The position numbers and the translations under genes are program-made. A stretch of DNA of 64,000 nucleotides from Rickettsiella grylli (GTDB taxonomy: Bacteria > Pseudomonadota > Gammaproteobacteria > Diplorickettsiales > Diplorickettsiaceae), in contig NZ_AAQJ02000001.1 in the NCBI RefSeq assembly GCF_000168295.1, positions 1,389,001 to 1,453,000 on the forward strand, given 5' to 3'. The notes beneath the pieces were generated by a model that did not search any database, was not told where the DNA came from, and saw only the letters and a list, made by a program, of their open reading frames with translations. Positions 9,267-17,514 of this stretch are shown here, one piece after another. Positions within the stretch are counted from its first letter, which is position 1, and every line of letters starts with the position of its first letter.

Positions 9267-10688
9267 TTAAGCAAATTTAATACTTGCACGTAATTGACCC
9301 ACTGTTGATTTATTATTGGTTGCTCCCTGACGGATAACCGTTCCCGCCGGCGGTATACCTGTGGTGCTATCTGTTGTTATAACTCCTTCACCTTCATCAT
9401 AATCCCTGTCCTGGAATACCGCTATTCCCAAATCAAACCATTTCGCTAAATTGACCATGTAATCTGCGTAAATGCGCTGTTCCGGCAAGAATGTTGCTAA
9501 ATGCGTTGTTTTTTGATACCCAATTGCAAACCGCGATTGATGGGCTGCGACTGGGAACGTTAATCCCGCTTCCAAACCCCATACAGTAGGTTTGCCTAAT
9601 TCTGCGGGTGGATTCTCTAACACTTGAAATCCCGGCGAAGAATTTCCACTTAAAAAGAAAGGGTTCGCTAAACTACTTGTTGTCCGAACAAAATGGCCAT
9701 TGGCATCAAACGGTCCGAATGTAACATCTGCGTTCACATTCCATGCAGGAACTTTTTTATCAGGCAATCCCGGAACCGTCGTACCTTCAATTAATGAATT
9801 CATATAATAGGAAGATAAGAAGTTCGAATCCGCTATATTTGCAATATAACCGGCGTTAATATTAAATTTGCTGTGACATCGGCTGTATCCCCAACCTAAA
9901 TCAACACCGCCATTTTGTATACGGCGTGTCGAGCCTCCATCAGAAATCTTAGGATTCCCTGCAAACGTATATAACGAACCATATAATCCGTTCATTGCAA
10001 CAAACCCTAATTGAGCAGCGGTTGCCGTAATCTCAGTAAATAACTGTGTTGGATTTTCTTGTGTTACAAACCCATAAGGATCATAAGCACCAAACGGAAT
10101 ATATTCCTTACCCACTCTAAAATAAATAGGAGAAGCCATAAAATTGCCTATTGTCGCATACGCTGTATCTATTGCTGTTCGGTTCAATGGATGATAAACA
10201 AAGAACGAATTAGCGATTTGATAAGGGCCCGTTGAGCCTGGAATGCTTGATAAAGAACTATACACGACAGACATATTGGCCGTTACCCAATTATTAACGC
10301 GTGCATCAACAAAGAAATTGGCATTATTTAATAATAAATCGCTCGCACGACCCGACGTCGGAATCGTTAATGTGTTAGGCGGTACCGAATCTGGGTTTAT
10401 CGGTAAAAATGGATTATATGCTGGATTAAATGTCCAAAAAACAGGTGGCTTATTACCCAAATAAACATCAGTATTTATCCATCCGCTCACGTTAATGCGG
10501 CACGTCCAACCACACGGTTGATCAAAACCACCGGGTTGATTTCGATCCAGAATCATATCAATTTTATTGACTTGATAGCGCATCAAATCCATTTGATAGG
10601 ATGTATCCATCACATACGGCTGCATTGCCAATACGGGCCCGCTAAGCCCTAATGTTACGAGGGAAGCAACAATCGCTTTGAGTTTCAT
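9267..10688 (-). CDS. Outer-membrane porin, LbtU/Legionella-type, tandem copy 2
   Basis: Encodes the same 473-residue signal-peptide-bearing beta-barrel protein as 7592-9013. An in-frame ATG two codons upstream (10694) would give an MSMKL start, but an AAGGAG ribosome-binding site lies 10 nt from the inner ATG, exactly as in copy 1, so I use 10688. The sequence upstream of the start is unrelated to that of copy 1 apart from the ribosome-binding site, so the two genes probably respond to different signals while making the same product. A 592-bp gene-free region lies upstream. Confidence 0.75.
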   Translation of the reverse strand: MKLKAIVASLVTLGLSGPVLAMQPYVMDTSYQMDLMRYQVNKIDMILDRNQPGGFDQPCGWTCRINVSGWINTDVYLGNKPPVFWTFNPAYNPFLPINPDSVPPNTLTIPTSGRASDLLLNNANFFVDARVNNWVTANMSVVYSSLSSIPGSTGPYQIANSFFVYHPLNRTAIDTAYATIGNFMASPIYFRVGKEYIPFGAYDPYGFVTQENPTQLFTEITATAAQLGFVAMNGLYGSLYTFAGNPKISDGGSTRRIQNGGVDLGWGYSRCHSKFNINAGYIANIADSNFLSSYYMNSLIEGTTVPGLPDKKVPAWNVNADVTFGPFDANGHFVRTTSSLANPFFLSGNSSPGFQVLENPPAELGKPTVWGLEAGLTFPVAAHQSRFAIGYQKTTHLATFLPEQRIYADYMVNLAKWFDLGIAVFQDRDYDEGEGVITTDSTTGIPPAGTVIRQGATNNKSTVGQLRASIKFA

Positions 10689-10894
10689 ACTCATCCATCT
10701 CCTTAATAGGTTGTTAACTCAACATTAGATTGTTTGAAAGCTAGATTTTTTGCTTTATCTTATCAACAAATGTGTTACAGACTCAAACAAAAAATTAGTC
10801 TTACAAAAATCTAGTACTTCTTTAATTTCACGCTCGTAACACACCGATAAAAGTTGGAATATGCTACGTTCATAAAAATAATTTAAAAAATTTA

Positions 10895-11069
10895 CTTATA
10901 TTCCTTGTTATTTCCTACCAAGGCTGTTTAATTTCCATTCCAGCTCTTAAAAAGCAATATCGGCGAAAATTAAACAACCCTGGTTTGGCACCGCTGTAAA
11001 TTATTAACTTACAGTTTCGCAAACTCTAAAAACGGAGACTTGCTTAGCGGTTTACCAAAACCGTTTTTT
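10895..11069 (+). ncRNA. Candidate small structured RNA with terminator (class unknown)
   Basis: On the plus strand a long stem pairs CCAAGGCUGUUUAAUUU (from 10918) with its near-complement ending in CCCUGG at about 10983, with only a few mismatches. Two smaller hairpins follow: CUGUAA/UUACAG near 10994-11014, and GCAA..CUC/GAG..UUGC near 11019-11043. The array ends in CGGTTT-ACCA-AAACCG plus six T (11048-11069), a standard intrinsic terminator. No reading frame fits. It does not look like tmRNA, 6S, SRP or RNase P RNA. The start is a guess, placed after a TATATT-like -10. Confidence 0.45.
11048..11069 (+). terminator. Intrinsic terminator of the candidate small RNA
   Basis: Six-base-pair stem CGGTTT/AAACCG with loop ACCA, followed by six T on the plus strand. 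No plus-strand gene lies upstream of it back to 7.4 kb, so it must end a non-coding transcript. Confidence 0.65.
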
Positions 11070-11286
11070 ATAGCTATTCACTTATTTTTCAGCGATATTA
11101 TTAGAAGATTCAAGACTTTTGTTGTTCGTGCTGAAACTATCTCTCTTTCTAAAAGAACATGACAGTTATTTGCATTTTATACCTAACGTTATGACTTATG
11201 TCAACGACTTCATAAGCAATAATAGGGTAATACTATCTTATTTTTTAAAAGAAAACATCCCTAATTGAAAGAAAATAGATGCAAAA

Positions 11287-11619
11287 TCAATTAAAATCAA
11301 GTTTTCCGATAATTTTTTCTAACTGACCTGTGATATAAAGCTGTTCCACGATATCACATCCCCCGAGTAACTCGCCTTTATAGTAGAGCTGTGGGAAAGT
11401 AGGCCAATTAGAATATTGAGGTAAATCACGACGAATATCACTCTGTTCAAGTATATTGACGTGTGCAAACTTTACACGGCAGGCTTTTAATATGTCTACA
11501 ACGCGCGCAGAAAACCCACAACAGGGTTTTTCTGGTGTCCCTTTCATATAGAGAATCAGCGGATACCGTTCGATTTGTTGCTTGATTATTTCGAATGTTG
11601 TGAGTTGAGTCATTGACAT
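11287..11619 (-). CDS. grxD: Monothiol glutaredoxin, Grx4 type
   Basis: Cytosolic monothiol glutaredoxin that carries or transfers [2Fe-2S] clusters and takes part in iron homeostasis. The 110-residue protein has the diagnostic active site CGFS at residues 34-37, preceded by MKGTPEKP, then the WPTFPQLY cis-proline loop and the GGCDI glutathione-binding motif. It diverges from sodB across a 119-bp shared region containing a nested inverted repeat. The grxD-sodB neighbourhood also occurs in E. coli and links iron-sulfur chemistry with superoxide defence. The start could be either ATG of MSMTQ. Confidence 0.95.
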   Translation of the reverse strand: MSMTQLTTFEIIKQQIERYPLILYMKGTPEKPCCGFSARVVDILKACRVKFAHVNILEQSDIRRDLPQYSNWPTFPQLYYKGELLGGCDIVEQLYITGQLEKIIGKLDFN

Positions 11620-11637
11620 TTTTCCCGCCCAATAAAT

Positions 11638-11725
11638 TTTTTATCGATTTAAATGCACTGTAGGCTTGCCTTATCTTTAGCTGAATTTTAAACTTAGATA
11701 AGCCATTTTAGCAAATCGATAAAAA
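11638..11725. promoter_or_regulatory. Nested inverted repeat in the grxD-sodB divergent promoter region
   Basis: A perfect 13-bp inverted repeat, TTTTTATCGATTT (11638-11650) and AAATCGATAAAAA (11713-11725), encloses a second one, CTTATCT (11670-11676) and AGATAAG (11696-11702). Both lie between the two start codons. They are candidate operator sites for shared control; no specific regulator is recognised. Confidence 0.5.
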
Positions 11726-11738
11726 TAGGATAACTTTC

Positions 11739-12326
11739 ATGAAACATCAATTACCTCCGTTACCTTATAGTTTAGAAGCCTTGGCACCTATTATTTCAAA
11801 GGAAACCCTCGAATATCACTATGGGAAACACCATAAGGCTTATGTCAATAAACTGAATGAATTAATTCCCAATACAACATTCGAAACATTATCTTTGGAA
11901 AATATTATAAAAAAAGCTCCCAAAGGCCCTATTTTTAATAATGCTGCACAGACTTGGAATCATACTTTTTATTGGCATTGTATGACACCTTTGGCGGCTA
12001 AAAACAAATTAAAAGGCGCTTTAGAAGAGAGTATCTGCAAATCCTTCGGCTCTTTTTCTCAATTTAAAGAAGCATTTACTAACGCGGCTATCGCTCAATT
12101 CGGTTCAGGATGGGCCTGGCTAATAAAAGATGCCCACGGTTTAAAGATAGAAACCACAAGCAATGCCCTCACCCCATTGAGCGAAGATAAAATCTGTTTA
12201 TTAACCTGTGACGTCTGGGAACATGCTTACTATATCGACTATCGGAATGCACGTCCTCACTATCTAGAAAAATTTTGGGATATTGTCAATTGGGACTTCG
12301 TTGCTGAAAATTTTGAAAAACAATGA
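11739..12326 (+). CDS. sodB: Iron superoxide dismutase
   Basis: Converts superoxide to oxygen and hydrogen peroxide. The 195-residue protein carries all four metal ligands: His27 (EYHYGKHH), His75 (WNHTFYWH), Asp158 and His162 (DVWEHAYY). The segment NNAAQTWNH, with Gln before the second ligand, is the FeSOD form; MnSOD has Gly there. No signal peptide is present, so it is cytosolic. An AGGA ribosome-binding site lies 8 nt before the ATG. It is the first gene of a likely plus-strand operon with argD and a trans-sulfuration enzyme. Confidence 0.96.
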   Translation: MKHQLPPLPYSLEALAPIISKETLEYHYGKHHKAYVNKLNELIPNTTFETLSLENIIKKAPKGPIFNNAAQTWNHTFYWHCMTPLAAKNKLKGALEESICKSFGSFSQFKEAFTNAAIAQFGSGWAWLIKDAHGLKIETTSNALTPLSEDKICLLTCDVWEHAYYIDYRNARPHYLEKFWDIVNWDFVAENFEKQ

Positions 12327-12336
12327 GATAACAGCA

Positions 12337-13530
12337 ATGATCTCTGCCTTGATGCCTATTTACCCCCATAGATTACCTGTTGCCTTTGAAAAAGGTTCAG
12401 GTATTTGGCTTACCGATACTCAAGGAGCATGTTATTTAGATGCTTTATCAGGTATTGCCGTCTGTGGCTTAGGCCATGCTCATCCTGCAATCACTGAAAC
12501 AATTTGTAATCAAGCGACAAAATTAATCCATACGTCGAATACTTATCACATTCCAGAACAAGAACGCTTGGCCTCCGCCTTAAGTCGTGTATCCGGAATG
12601 GATCAGGTTTTTTTTGCGAATTCAGGCGCAGAATCCAACGAGGCCGCTATCAAAATGACGCGGCTTTATGCGCGGCAAAAAGGCATTGAGCAACCCATCA
12701 TTATTGCGATGAATAATGCTTTCCATGGTAGAACCATGGCAACACTCAGTGTATCTGGGAGTGAACGTTTGCAAATCGGTTTTGAACCGTTATTGACGCG
12801 TTTCATTCATATCCCATTTAATGATGAGACTGCATTAAAAAATACGATAAAAAAATATAAAAAAAACATCATTGCTATTATGTTAGAGCCTATTCAAGGT
12901 GATGGGGGGATAAAAATTGCAACCCCTCGTTTTTTACGAGCCATTCGAGATTATTGTGATCATTATGATTTTCTGATGATATTGGACGAAATACAAACGG
13001 GCCTGTGTCGTACCGGACCTTGGTTTGCTTACCAGGCTTATAACATTTTTCCTGATATACTGACTATCGCTAAAACTTTAGGGAACGGTTTTCCCATTAG
13101 CGCCTATTGCTCTCGCGGTAAAGCCAATAATCTTTTTCCGAGTGGAAAACATGGTTCTACTTTTGCGGGTAGCCCGTTAGCATGCGCCGTCGCATTGACC
13201 GTTATTAAAATTTTAGAAAAAGAAAATATCTCTGCACACGTAACGGAAATCGGAGATTATTTGATAAGAAAATTAAACGATTGCTTGGGTCAACATCCTC
13301 ATGTTGTTGCAATAAAAGGACAAGGACTTATGATAGGTGTCGAATTGGATACAGAATGTCATCATATTCCTAAAATTGGATTAAAACACCGTTTGCTTTT
13401 TAATATTGTTTCCAACCACACCATCCGTATTTTACCTCCCTTAATTCTTCAAAAAAAAGAGGCCGACGAAATTTGTCACCGCTTAATGAAGTCTATCGAT
13501 GAGTTTTATAATTTACCCTCACGTTTATGA
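12337..13530 (+). CDS. argD: Acetylornithine/class-III aminotransferase, ArgD-like
   Basis: PLP-dependent class-III aminotransferase of the acetylornithine / succinyldiaminopimelate type, serving arginine or lysine/peptidoglycan precursor synthesis. Seen are the cofactor loop NSGAESNEAAIK, FHGRTMATLS, the Asp of LDEIQTGLCRTG, and the Schiff-base lysine in AKTLGNGFPISAY, followed by HGSTFAGSPLAC. I start at the ATG at 12337, 10 nt after the sodB stop; the open frame reaches back to 12283 but would overlap sodB. It gives 397 residues, the usual size. Its last bases overlap the next gene (ATGA). If arginine synthesis is otherwise missing in this organism, the diaminopimelate role is more likely. 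Confidence 0.88.
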   Translation: MISALMPIYPHRLPVAFEKGSGIWLTDTQGACYLDALSGIAVCGLGHAHPAITETICNQATKLIHTSNTYHIPEQERLASALSRVSGMDQVFFANSGAESNEAAIKMTRLYARQKGIEQPIIIAMNNAFHGRTMATLSVSGSERLQIGFEPLLTRFIHIPFNDETALKNTIKKYKKNIIAIMLEPIQGDGGIKIATPRFLRAIRDYCDHYDFLMILDEIQTGLCRTGPWFAYQAYNIFPDILTIAKTLGNGFPISAYCSRGKANNLFPSGKHGSTFAGSPLACAVALTVIKILEKENISAHVTEIGDYLIRKLNDCLGQHPHVVAIKGQGLMIGVELDTECHHIPKIGLKHRLLFNIVSNHTIRILPPLILQKKEADEICHRLMKSIDEFYNLPSRL

Positions 13531-14681
13531 AAAAACTTGATTTTTCGACCCGCTGCATACATGCTGGACAGCTCCCTGATCCAAGTACAGGCGCTTTAAT
13601 AACGCCGATTTATGCCACTTCAACTTACGCGCAAAAAAGTCCGGGTGTACATCAGGGTTTCGAATATTCGAGAACCCAAAATCCTACTCGTTTTGCCTAT
13701 GAACGGGCCATTGCCCATTTAGAAAATGGCTGCGCAGGATTTGCATTCTCTTCTGGTATGGCTGCAATCAATACGTTACTAGAGCTCTTAAATCCTGGTG
13801 ACCACATTATAGGGACAGATGATTTATATGGTGGAACGGTTCGTTTATTTAATCAAATTAAACAACGATCCTCCAGTTTAAGTTTTTCATATATTGATAT
13901 GACGGATTTAAATCACTTAAACCAACACATCAAACCTGAAACTAAACTCATTTGGATGGAATCACCAACAAATCCTTTATTAAAATTGGTTGATATTGAA
14001 CATGTCGTAAAAATTGCTCGTCAGCATCAATTAATTTCCGTACTTGACAATACCTTTGCGACACCTTGGATTCAACAACCTTTATCGTTAGGCTGTGATC
14101 TGGTTGTCCATTCTGCCACGAAATATTTAAATGGGCATTCCGACATGATAGGGGGCATAATCGTCGTCGGTGACAATGCTGAATTAAATGAAAAAATAAG
14201 CTATTTACAAAATGCGATGGGGGCTATACAAAGCCCATTTGATAGTTTCCTTGCTCTCCGAGGCTTACATACTTTAGCGTTGCGGATGCAAAAGCATTGT
14301 GAAAATGCCCTAAAAATCGCTGAATTTCTAGAACAACATCACCAGATCGAAAAAGTCTTTTACCCTGGATTAATTCATCATCCTCAACATGCATTAGCTA
14401 AAAAACAAATGCATAATGGCTTCGGAGGAATGGTCAGTTTTACGCTCAAAGGTACGTTTAAGGAAATACAACGTTTTCTTGAACGTTGTCGTCTATTCAC
14501 GTTAGCAGAAAGTTTAGGTTGCGTAGAAAGTCTCGTTAGCCATCCTGCTACAATGACACACGCCGCTTTGCCATTAAAAATTCGCGATCGTCTGGGCATT
14601 AAAGAAAATTTGCTCCGTTTGTCGGTAGGAATAGAAGGGATACATGATCTTATTAACGATCTTGAACGCGCATTAAGTTGA
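13527..14681 (+). CDS. Trans-sulfuration PLP enzyme (cystathionine gamma-synthase / gamma-lyase family)
   Basis: Cys/Met-metabolism PLP enzyme of 384 residues that makes or cleaves cystathionine, linking cysteine and homocysteine. Diagnostic parts are STRCIHAGQ at the N-terminus, YSRTQNPTR, FSSGMAAI, the Asp in LDNTFATPW, the PLP lysine in HSATKYLNGHSD, and SLGCVESLVSHPA near the C-terminus. Its start overlaps the argD stop (ATGA), so translation is probably coupled. Synthase (MetB), gamma-lyase and beta-lyase cannot be told apart safely by eye, so no symbol is given. metK and ahcY at 44-47 kb belong to the same sulfur/methyl metabolism. Confidence 0.88.
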   Translation: MKKLDFSTRCIHAGQLPDPSTGALITPIYATSTYAQKSPGVHQGFEYSRTQNPTRFAYERAIAHLENGCAGFAFSSGMAAINTLLELLNPGDHIIGTDDLYGGTVRLFNQIKQRSSSLSFSYIDMTDLNHLNQHIKPETKLIWMESPTNPLLKLVDIEHVVKIARQHQLISVLDNTFATPWIQQPLSLGCDLVVHSATKYLNGHSDMIGGIIVVGDNAELNEKISYLQNAMGAIQSPFDSFLALRGLHTLALRMQKHCENALKIAEFLEQHHQIEKVFYPGLIHHPQHALAKKQMHNGFGGMVSFTLKGTFKEIQRFLERCRLFTLAESLGCVESLVSHPATMTHAALPLKIRDRLGIKENLLRLSVGIEGIHDLINDLERALS

Positions 14682-14746
14682 CTATTTTTAATAATCATTT
14701 TAAAAAATTTATTAACGTTCGTTCATCCTTTAAATAGTTTTTAGGT

Positions 14747-15031
14747 ATGATCAAAAAATTATTTTCATTACTTTTTTTTTCATTATCGCTGTCCGCTTGT
14801 CATTCAAACCTAGACACAGATACGCAAGCATTCGCTTTTAATGGAGAATCTTTCCGATTTAAAATCATTCCAGGAAAAGCAAAAACTCCTTCAAGTATGA
14901 TGCCGAGAGGTTCTAGCCCTATCCGAGGACCGTCCATAAGCGCAACGCATGAAGATTCCATTGGGGATGATTTAACCCGATGTCGGAATCATTTACTCAA
15001 TCAACAAGTGCATTTCGAACTTAATTTTTAA
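14747..15031 (+). CDS. Small putative lipoprotein, function unknown
   Basis: A 94-residue protein that I do not recognise. It begins with two lysines and a hydrophobic stretch ending in the lipobox LSAC (Cys18), so it should be lipid-anchored after signal peptidase II cleavage. The mature part is short, with a Pro/Ser/Arg-rich centre (MMPRGSSPIRGP) and a lone second cysteine. It stands 65 nt after the trans-sulfuration gene and in the same direction, so it may be the last gene of that transcript or a separate unit. Confidence 0.6.
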   Translation: MIKKLFSLLFFSLSLSACHSNLDTDTQAFAFNGESFRFKIIPGKAKTPSSMMPRGSSPIRGPSISATHEDSIGDDLTRCRNHLLNQQVHFELNF

Positions 15032-15238
15032 CTTTTTACGGGATTGAAATTTTATTTAGGAACCCTTTTTACCCTATTAATGATAAAATTCTTTAATAAT
15101 GAGTGTTGAATTCATTCATTGCATTTTACGCATTAAGCAATAAAATCAACCACTTTTAAAGTAATAATTTCTTATAAAAGGATTTTAAACGGAAATTACC
15201 CGAATCCACACACTCGATGTTTGAGGAAGCATTCGTCC

Positions 15239-16363
15239 ATGAAAATTGCTCGTTATCATCAAACCCGCGCTATTGCTTTATGGGGGGGGCTAAAAAATCT
15301 CCTATTAGCAGGGCTGAAAATAATTTTTGGTATTATAGGCCATTCTCATGGTTTACTCGCAGATGGCGTTCACTCTCTATCTGATTTAATGGTTGATTTG
15401 CTCGTTATTATTGCTTCAAAATTTGGAAATAAAGCAGCGGATGAAAATCACCCTTACGGACATGGTCGTATTGAAACAGCCGCAACCGTTCTATTAGCAA
15501 TCCTCTTAGCACTTGCAGCATTGGCTATTATTGTTAACGCTGTCACGACTATTCATCGTATTCACGTTAAAGAAATCCCTTCTCAAATTGTCTTATGGAT
15601 AGCACTGAGTTCAATTTTACTGAATGAACTCATTTATTTTTGGACAAAACACATTGCAATCCAAATAAAATCTAACTTATTAATGTCAAATGCATGGCAT
15701 CATCGGAGTGATTCTTTTTCTTCTATGGCGGTTGCATTCGGTGTGGTGGGTGCATGGTTAGGCTTTCCTAAATTGGATGCGGTTGCCGCTATTGTTGTCG
15801 GTTTAATGATTCTGAAAACAGCCTGGAATTTTGGCTGGTATAGTATTCGTGAATTAGTGGATACCGCACTGAGCACAGAAGAAACGGAAAAAATTAAACG
15901 CTTTATAAAAAAAGTTTCTGGTGTAAAAGCCATTCATCAATTACGAACACGTTCAATTGCGGGATCCATTTTTTGTGATGTTCATGTTTTAGTTGATCCG
16001 TTTATTACGGTTTCAGAAGGACATTATATTGGTCAGGAGGTCGAAAAACGTTTAATTGCATCATTTCCTGATATCACCGATGTCACCGTTCATATCGACA
16101 CGGAAGATGATGAATTAACGAGCCCTTCTTATAATTTACCGGATAGACCTACCTTACAAAAAATGCTGCTACACTATTGGCGAGATTTATTGCCCGAAGC
16201 CGCTATTCAAACGGCGATTTTTCATTATTTAGAAGGGGAAATTAGTATTGAATTAAAACTACCGTTCAATTTTAGCAATCAAAATGACTTGGAAGCTAAA
16301 TTAAAGAAAGTGATTGAAACCGAAAAATCCATTACAACGATTAAAATTTTTTATTATAAATGA
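15239..16363 (+). CDS. Cation diffusion facilitator, FieF-like metal efflux protein
   Basis: Inner-membrane divalent-metal/proton antiporter of the CDF family, exporting Zn(II), Fe(II) or Mn(II). Six transmembrane helices fill about residues 10-200, with the first metal site in LLADGVHSLSD and the second in AWHHRSDSFSS. The cytoplasmic C-terminal domain contains the ferredoxin-like metal-binding fold (HQLRTRSIAGSIFCDVHV and VTVHIDTEDD) plus an extra ~80-residue tail, longer than in FieF. I chose the ATG at 15239, which has GAGGA upstream; an in-frame TTG at 15221 has no such site. The stop overlaps the xthA start. Confidence 0.88.
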   Translation: MKIARYHQTRAIALWGGLKNLLLAGLKIIFGIIGHSHGLLADGVHSLSDLMVDLLVIIASKFGNKAADENHPYGHGRIETAATVLLAILLALAALAIIVNAVTTIHRIHVKEIPSQIVLWIALSSILLNELIYFWTKHIAIQIKSNLLMSNAWHHRSDSFSSMAVAFGVVGAWLGFPKLDAVAAIVVGLMILKTAWNFGWYSIRELVDTALSTEETEKIKRFIKKVSGVKAIHQLRTRSIAGSIFCDVHVLVDPFITVSEGHYIGQEVEKRLIASFPDITDVTVHIDTEDDELTSPSYNLPDRPTLQKMLLHYWRDLLPEAAIQTAIFHYLEGEISIELKLPFNFSNQNDLEAKLKKVIETEKSITTIKIFYYK

Positions 16364-17145
16364 ACCGATTATTTAAAATTGCAACCTGGAATATTAATTC
16401 ATTACGTATACGTTTAGCACATGTTTTAACGTGGCTAAACACGCATCAACCCCACTTACTGGCTTTACAAGAAACAAAAGTTCAAAATCACCATTTTCCC
16501 GAAGAACCCTTTAAAAGGGCCGGTTATCATGTTTTATATAATGGACAAAAAACTTACAATGGTGTTGCGTTTATTAGTCGTATCCCCATGCAAAATGAAG
16601 TGACTTGTTTACCCCATTTTGATGATACTCAACGACGAATATTAGTGGTCACTATAGGTTCTTTACGTATCGTTAATATTTATGTTCCTAATGGATCACA
16701 TTTAGGCTCTGAAAAATTTCTTTATAAATTAAAGTGGCTAAAACAATTGAAAATTTATTTACAGCACGAATTAAGTCTTCATCCTTCTTTAATTGTGTTA
16801 GGTGATTTCAATATTGCTCCAAAAGACAACGATGTTCATGATCCTCAAATTTGGCAAGGAAAAGTACTCGTTAGCCCTCAAGAACGTAAGGCTTTACAGG
16901 ATATAGTGGCTTTAGGATTAAAAGACAGTTTTCGGTTATTTCATAATGAACCCCATCAATACACCTGGTGGGATTACCGTGCGGGTGCTTTTCGTCGAAA
17001 TCATGGTTTACGAATTGATCATATATTAAGCAGTACTCACTTAATTTCTCAATGCATTGATTGTGAAATTGATAAAGAAATTCGACGATGGGAAAAACCT
17101 TCCGATCATGTCCCTGTCATAGCAACTTATCAAAATATAAGTTAG
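16360..17145 (+). CDS. xthA: Exodeoxyribonuclease III (AP endonuclease)
   Basis: DNA repair enzyme that cuts at abasic sites and trims 3' ends in base-excision repair. The endonuclease/exonuclease/phosphatase fold is clear: ATWNINSLRIR at the start, the catalytic Glu in LALQETK, NIYVPNG, the GDFNIAP motif and the C-terminal SDHVPV with the catalytic His. The 261-residue length is typical. It overlaps the preceding efflux gene by 4 nt and is followed after 10 nt by hspQ, so the three probably form one transcript. Confidence 0.94.
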   Translation: MNRLFKIATWNINSLRIRLAHVLTWLNTHQPHLLALQETKVQNHHFPEEPFKRAGYHVLYNGQKTYNGVAFISRIPMQNEVTCLPHFDDTQRRILVVTIGSLRIVNIYVPNGSHLGSEKFLYKLKWLKQLKIYLQHELSLHPSLIVLGDFNIAPKDNDVHDPQIWQGKVLVSPQERKALQDIVALGLKDSFRLFHNEPHQYTWWDYRAGAFRRNHGLRIDHILSSTHLISQCIDCEIDKEIRRWEKPSDHVPVIATYQNIS

Positions 17146-17155
17146 GATTTAAATT

Positions 17156-17473
17156 ATGGAGCCTATAAAAGCACGTTTTGGAATTGGAGAAATTGTCCAG
17201 CATAGTTTATTTGGCTATCGAGGTGTAGTGGTTGATGTTGATGCCGGTTTTCAAGGCGATGATGCTTGGTATAGCAAAAACGCGCCGGGAAATCCCCCCA
17301 AAAATCAACCCTGGTATCATCTTTTAGTCCATGGTTCGGTTCACCATGCTTATGCTGCAGAAATCAATTTAACACAGGATGATACACACGATCCGGTTGA
17401 GCACCCTGAATTAGATTACTTTTTTGATAGCTTTAAAAATGGAGTTTATCATCGTCGACGATATAGCAATTGA
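17156..17473 (+). CDS. hspQ: Heat shock protein HspQ
   Basis: Small protein (105 residues) of the HspQ/YccV family. In E. coli it binds hemimethylated oriC DNA and acts as an enhancer of Lon protease. The family pattern is visible: FGIGEIVQHSLFGYRGVV at the start, DAWYSKNAP, WYHLLVHG and AYAAEINL, with a short basic tail (HRRRYSN). In E. coli, hspQ lies close to tusE and yccA; here those two genes are 40 kb away at 57.3-58.6 kb, so that neighbourhood has been split. Confidence 0.93.
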   Translation: MEPIKARFGIGEIVQHSLFGYRGVVVDVDAGFQGDDAWYSKNAPGNPPKNQPWYHLLVHGSVHHAYAAEINLTQDDTHDPVEHPELDYFFDSFKNGVYHRRRYSN

Positions 17474-17514
17474 ATGGGTAACCGCATCATCACGCTTCAT
17501 AAAAAATTGAATGT

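Larger units (their letters stand above)
7538..10688. repeat. Perfect 1476-bp direct repeat (7538-9013 and 9213-10688)
   Basis: The two units run from the terminator to the porin start codon, with a constant offset of 1675 bp and no difference found by eye. Identity stops just before the terminator A-run on one side and exactly after the start codon on the other (9014 versus 10689). The 199-bp spacer 9014-9212 holds the upstream region of copy 1. Confidence 0.9.
10689..11286. other. Gene-free region between porin copy 2 and grxD
   Basis: About 600 bp with no convincing coding frame. It holds the minus-strand promoter and leader region of porin copy 2 (10689-10860), a probable plus-strand structured RNA ending in a terminator (about 10895-11069), and an AT-rich stretch downstream of grxD with a small inverted repeat (CTTATG/CATAAG) near 11195-11216. 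Confidence 0.6.

Noticed and set aside
10689-11286. The gene-free region was considered as tmRNA, 6S RNA, SRP RNA or a riboswitch of porin copy 2.
   Set aside because: None of the conserved cores of those RNAs is present, and the terminator points to the plus strand, away from the porin.
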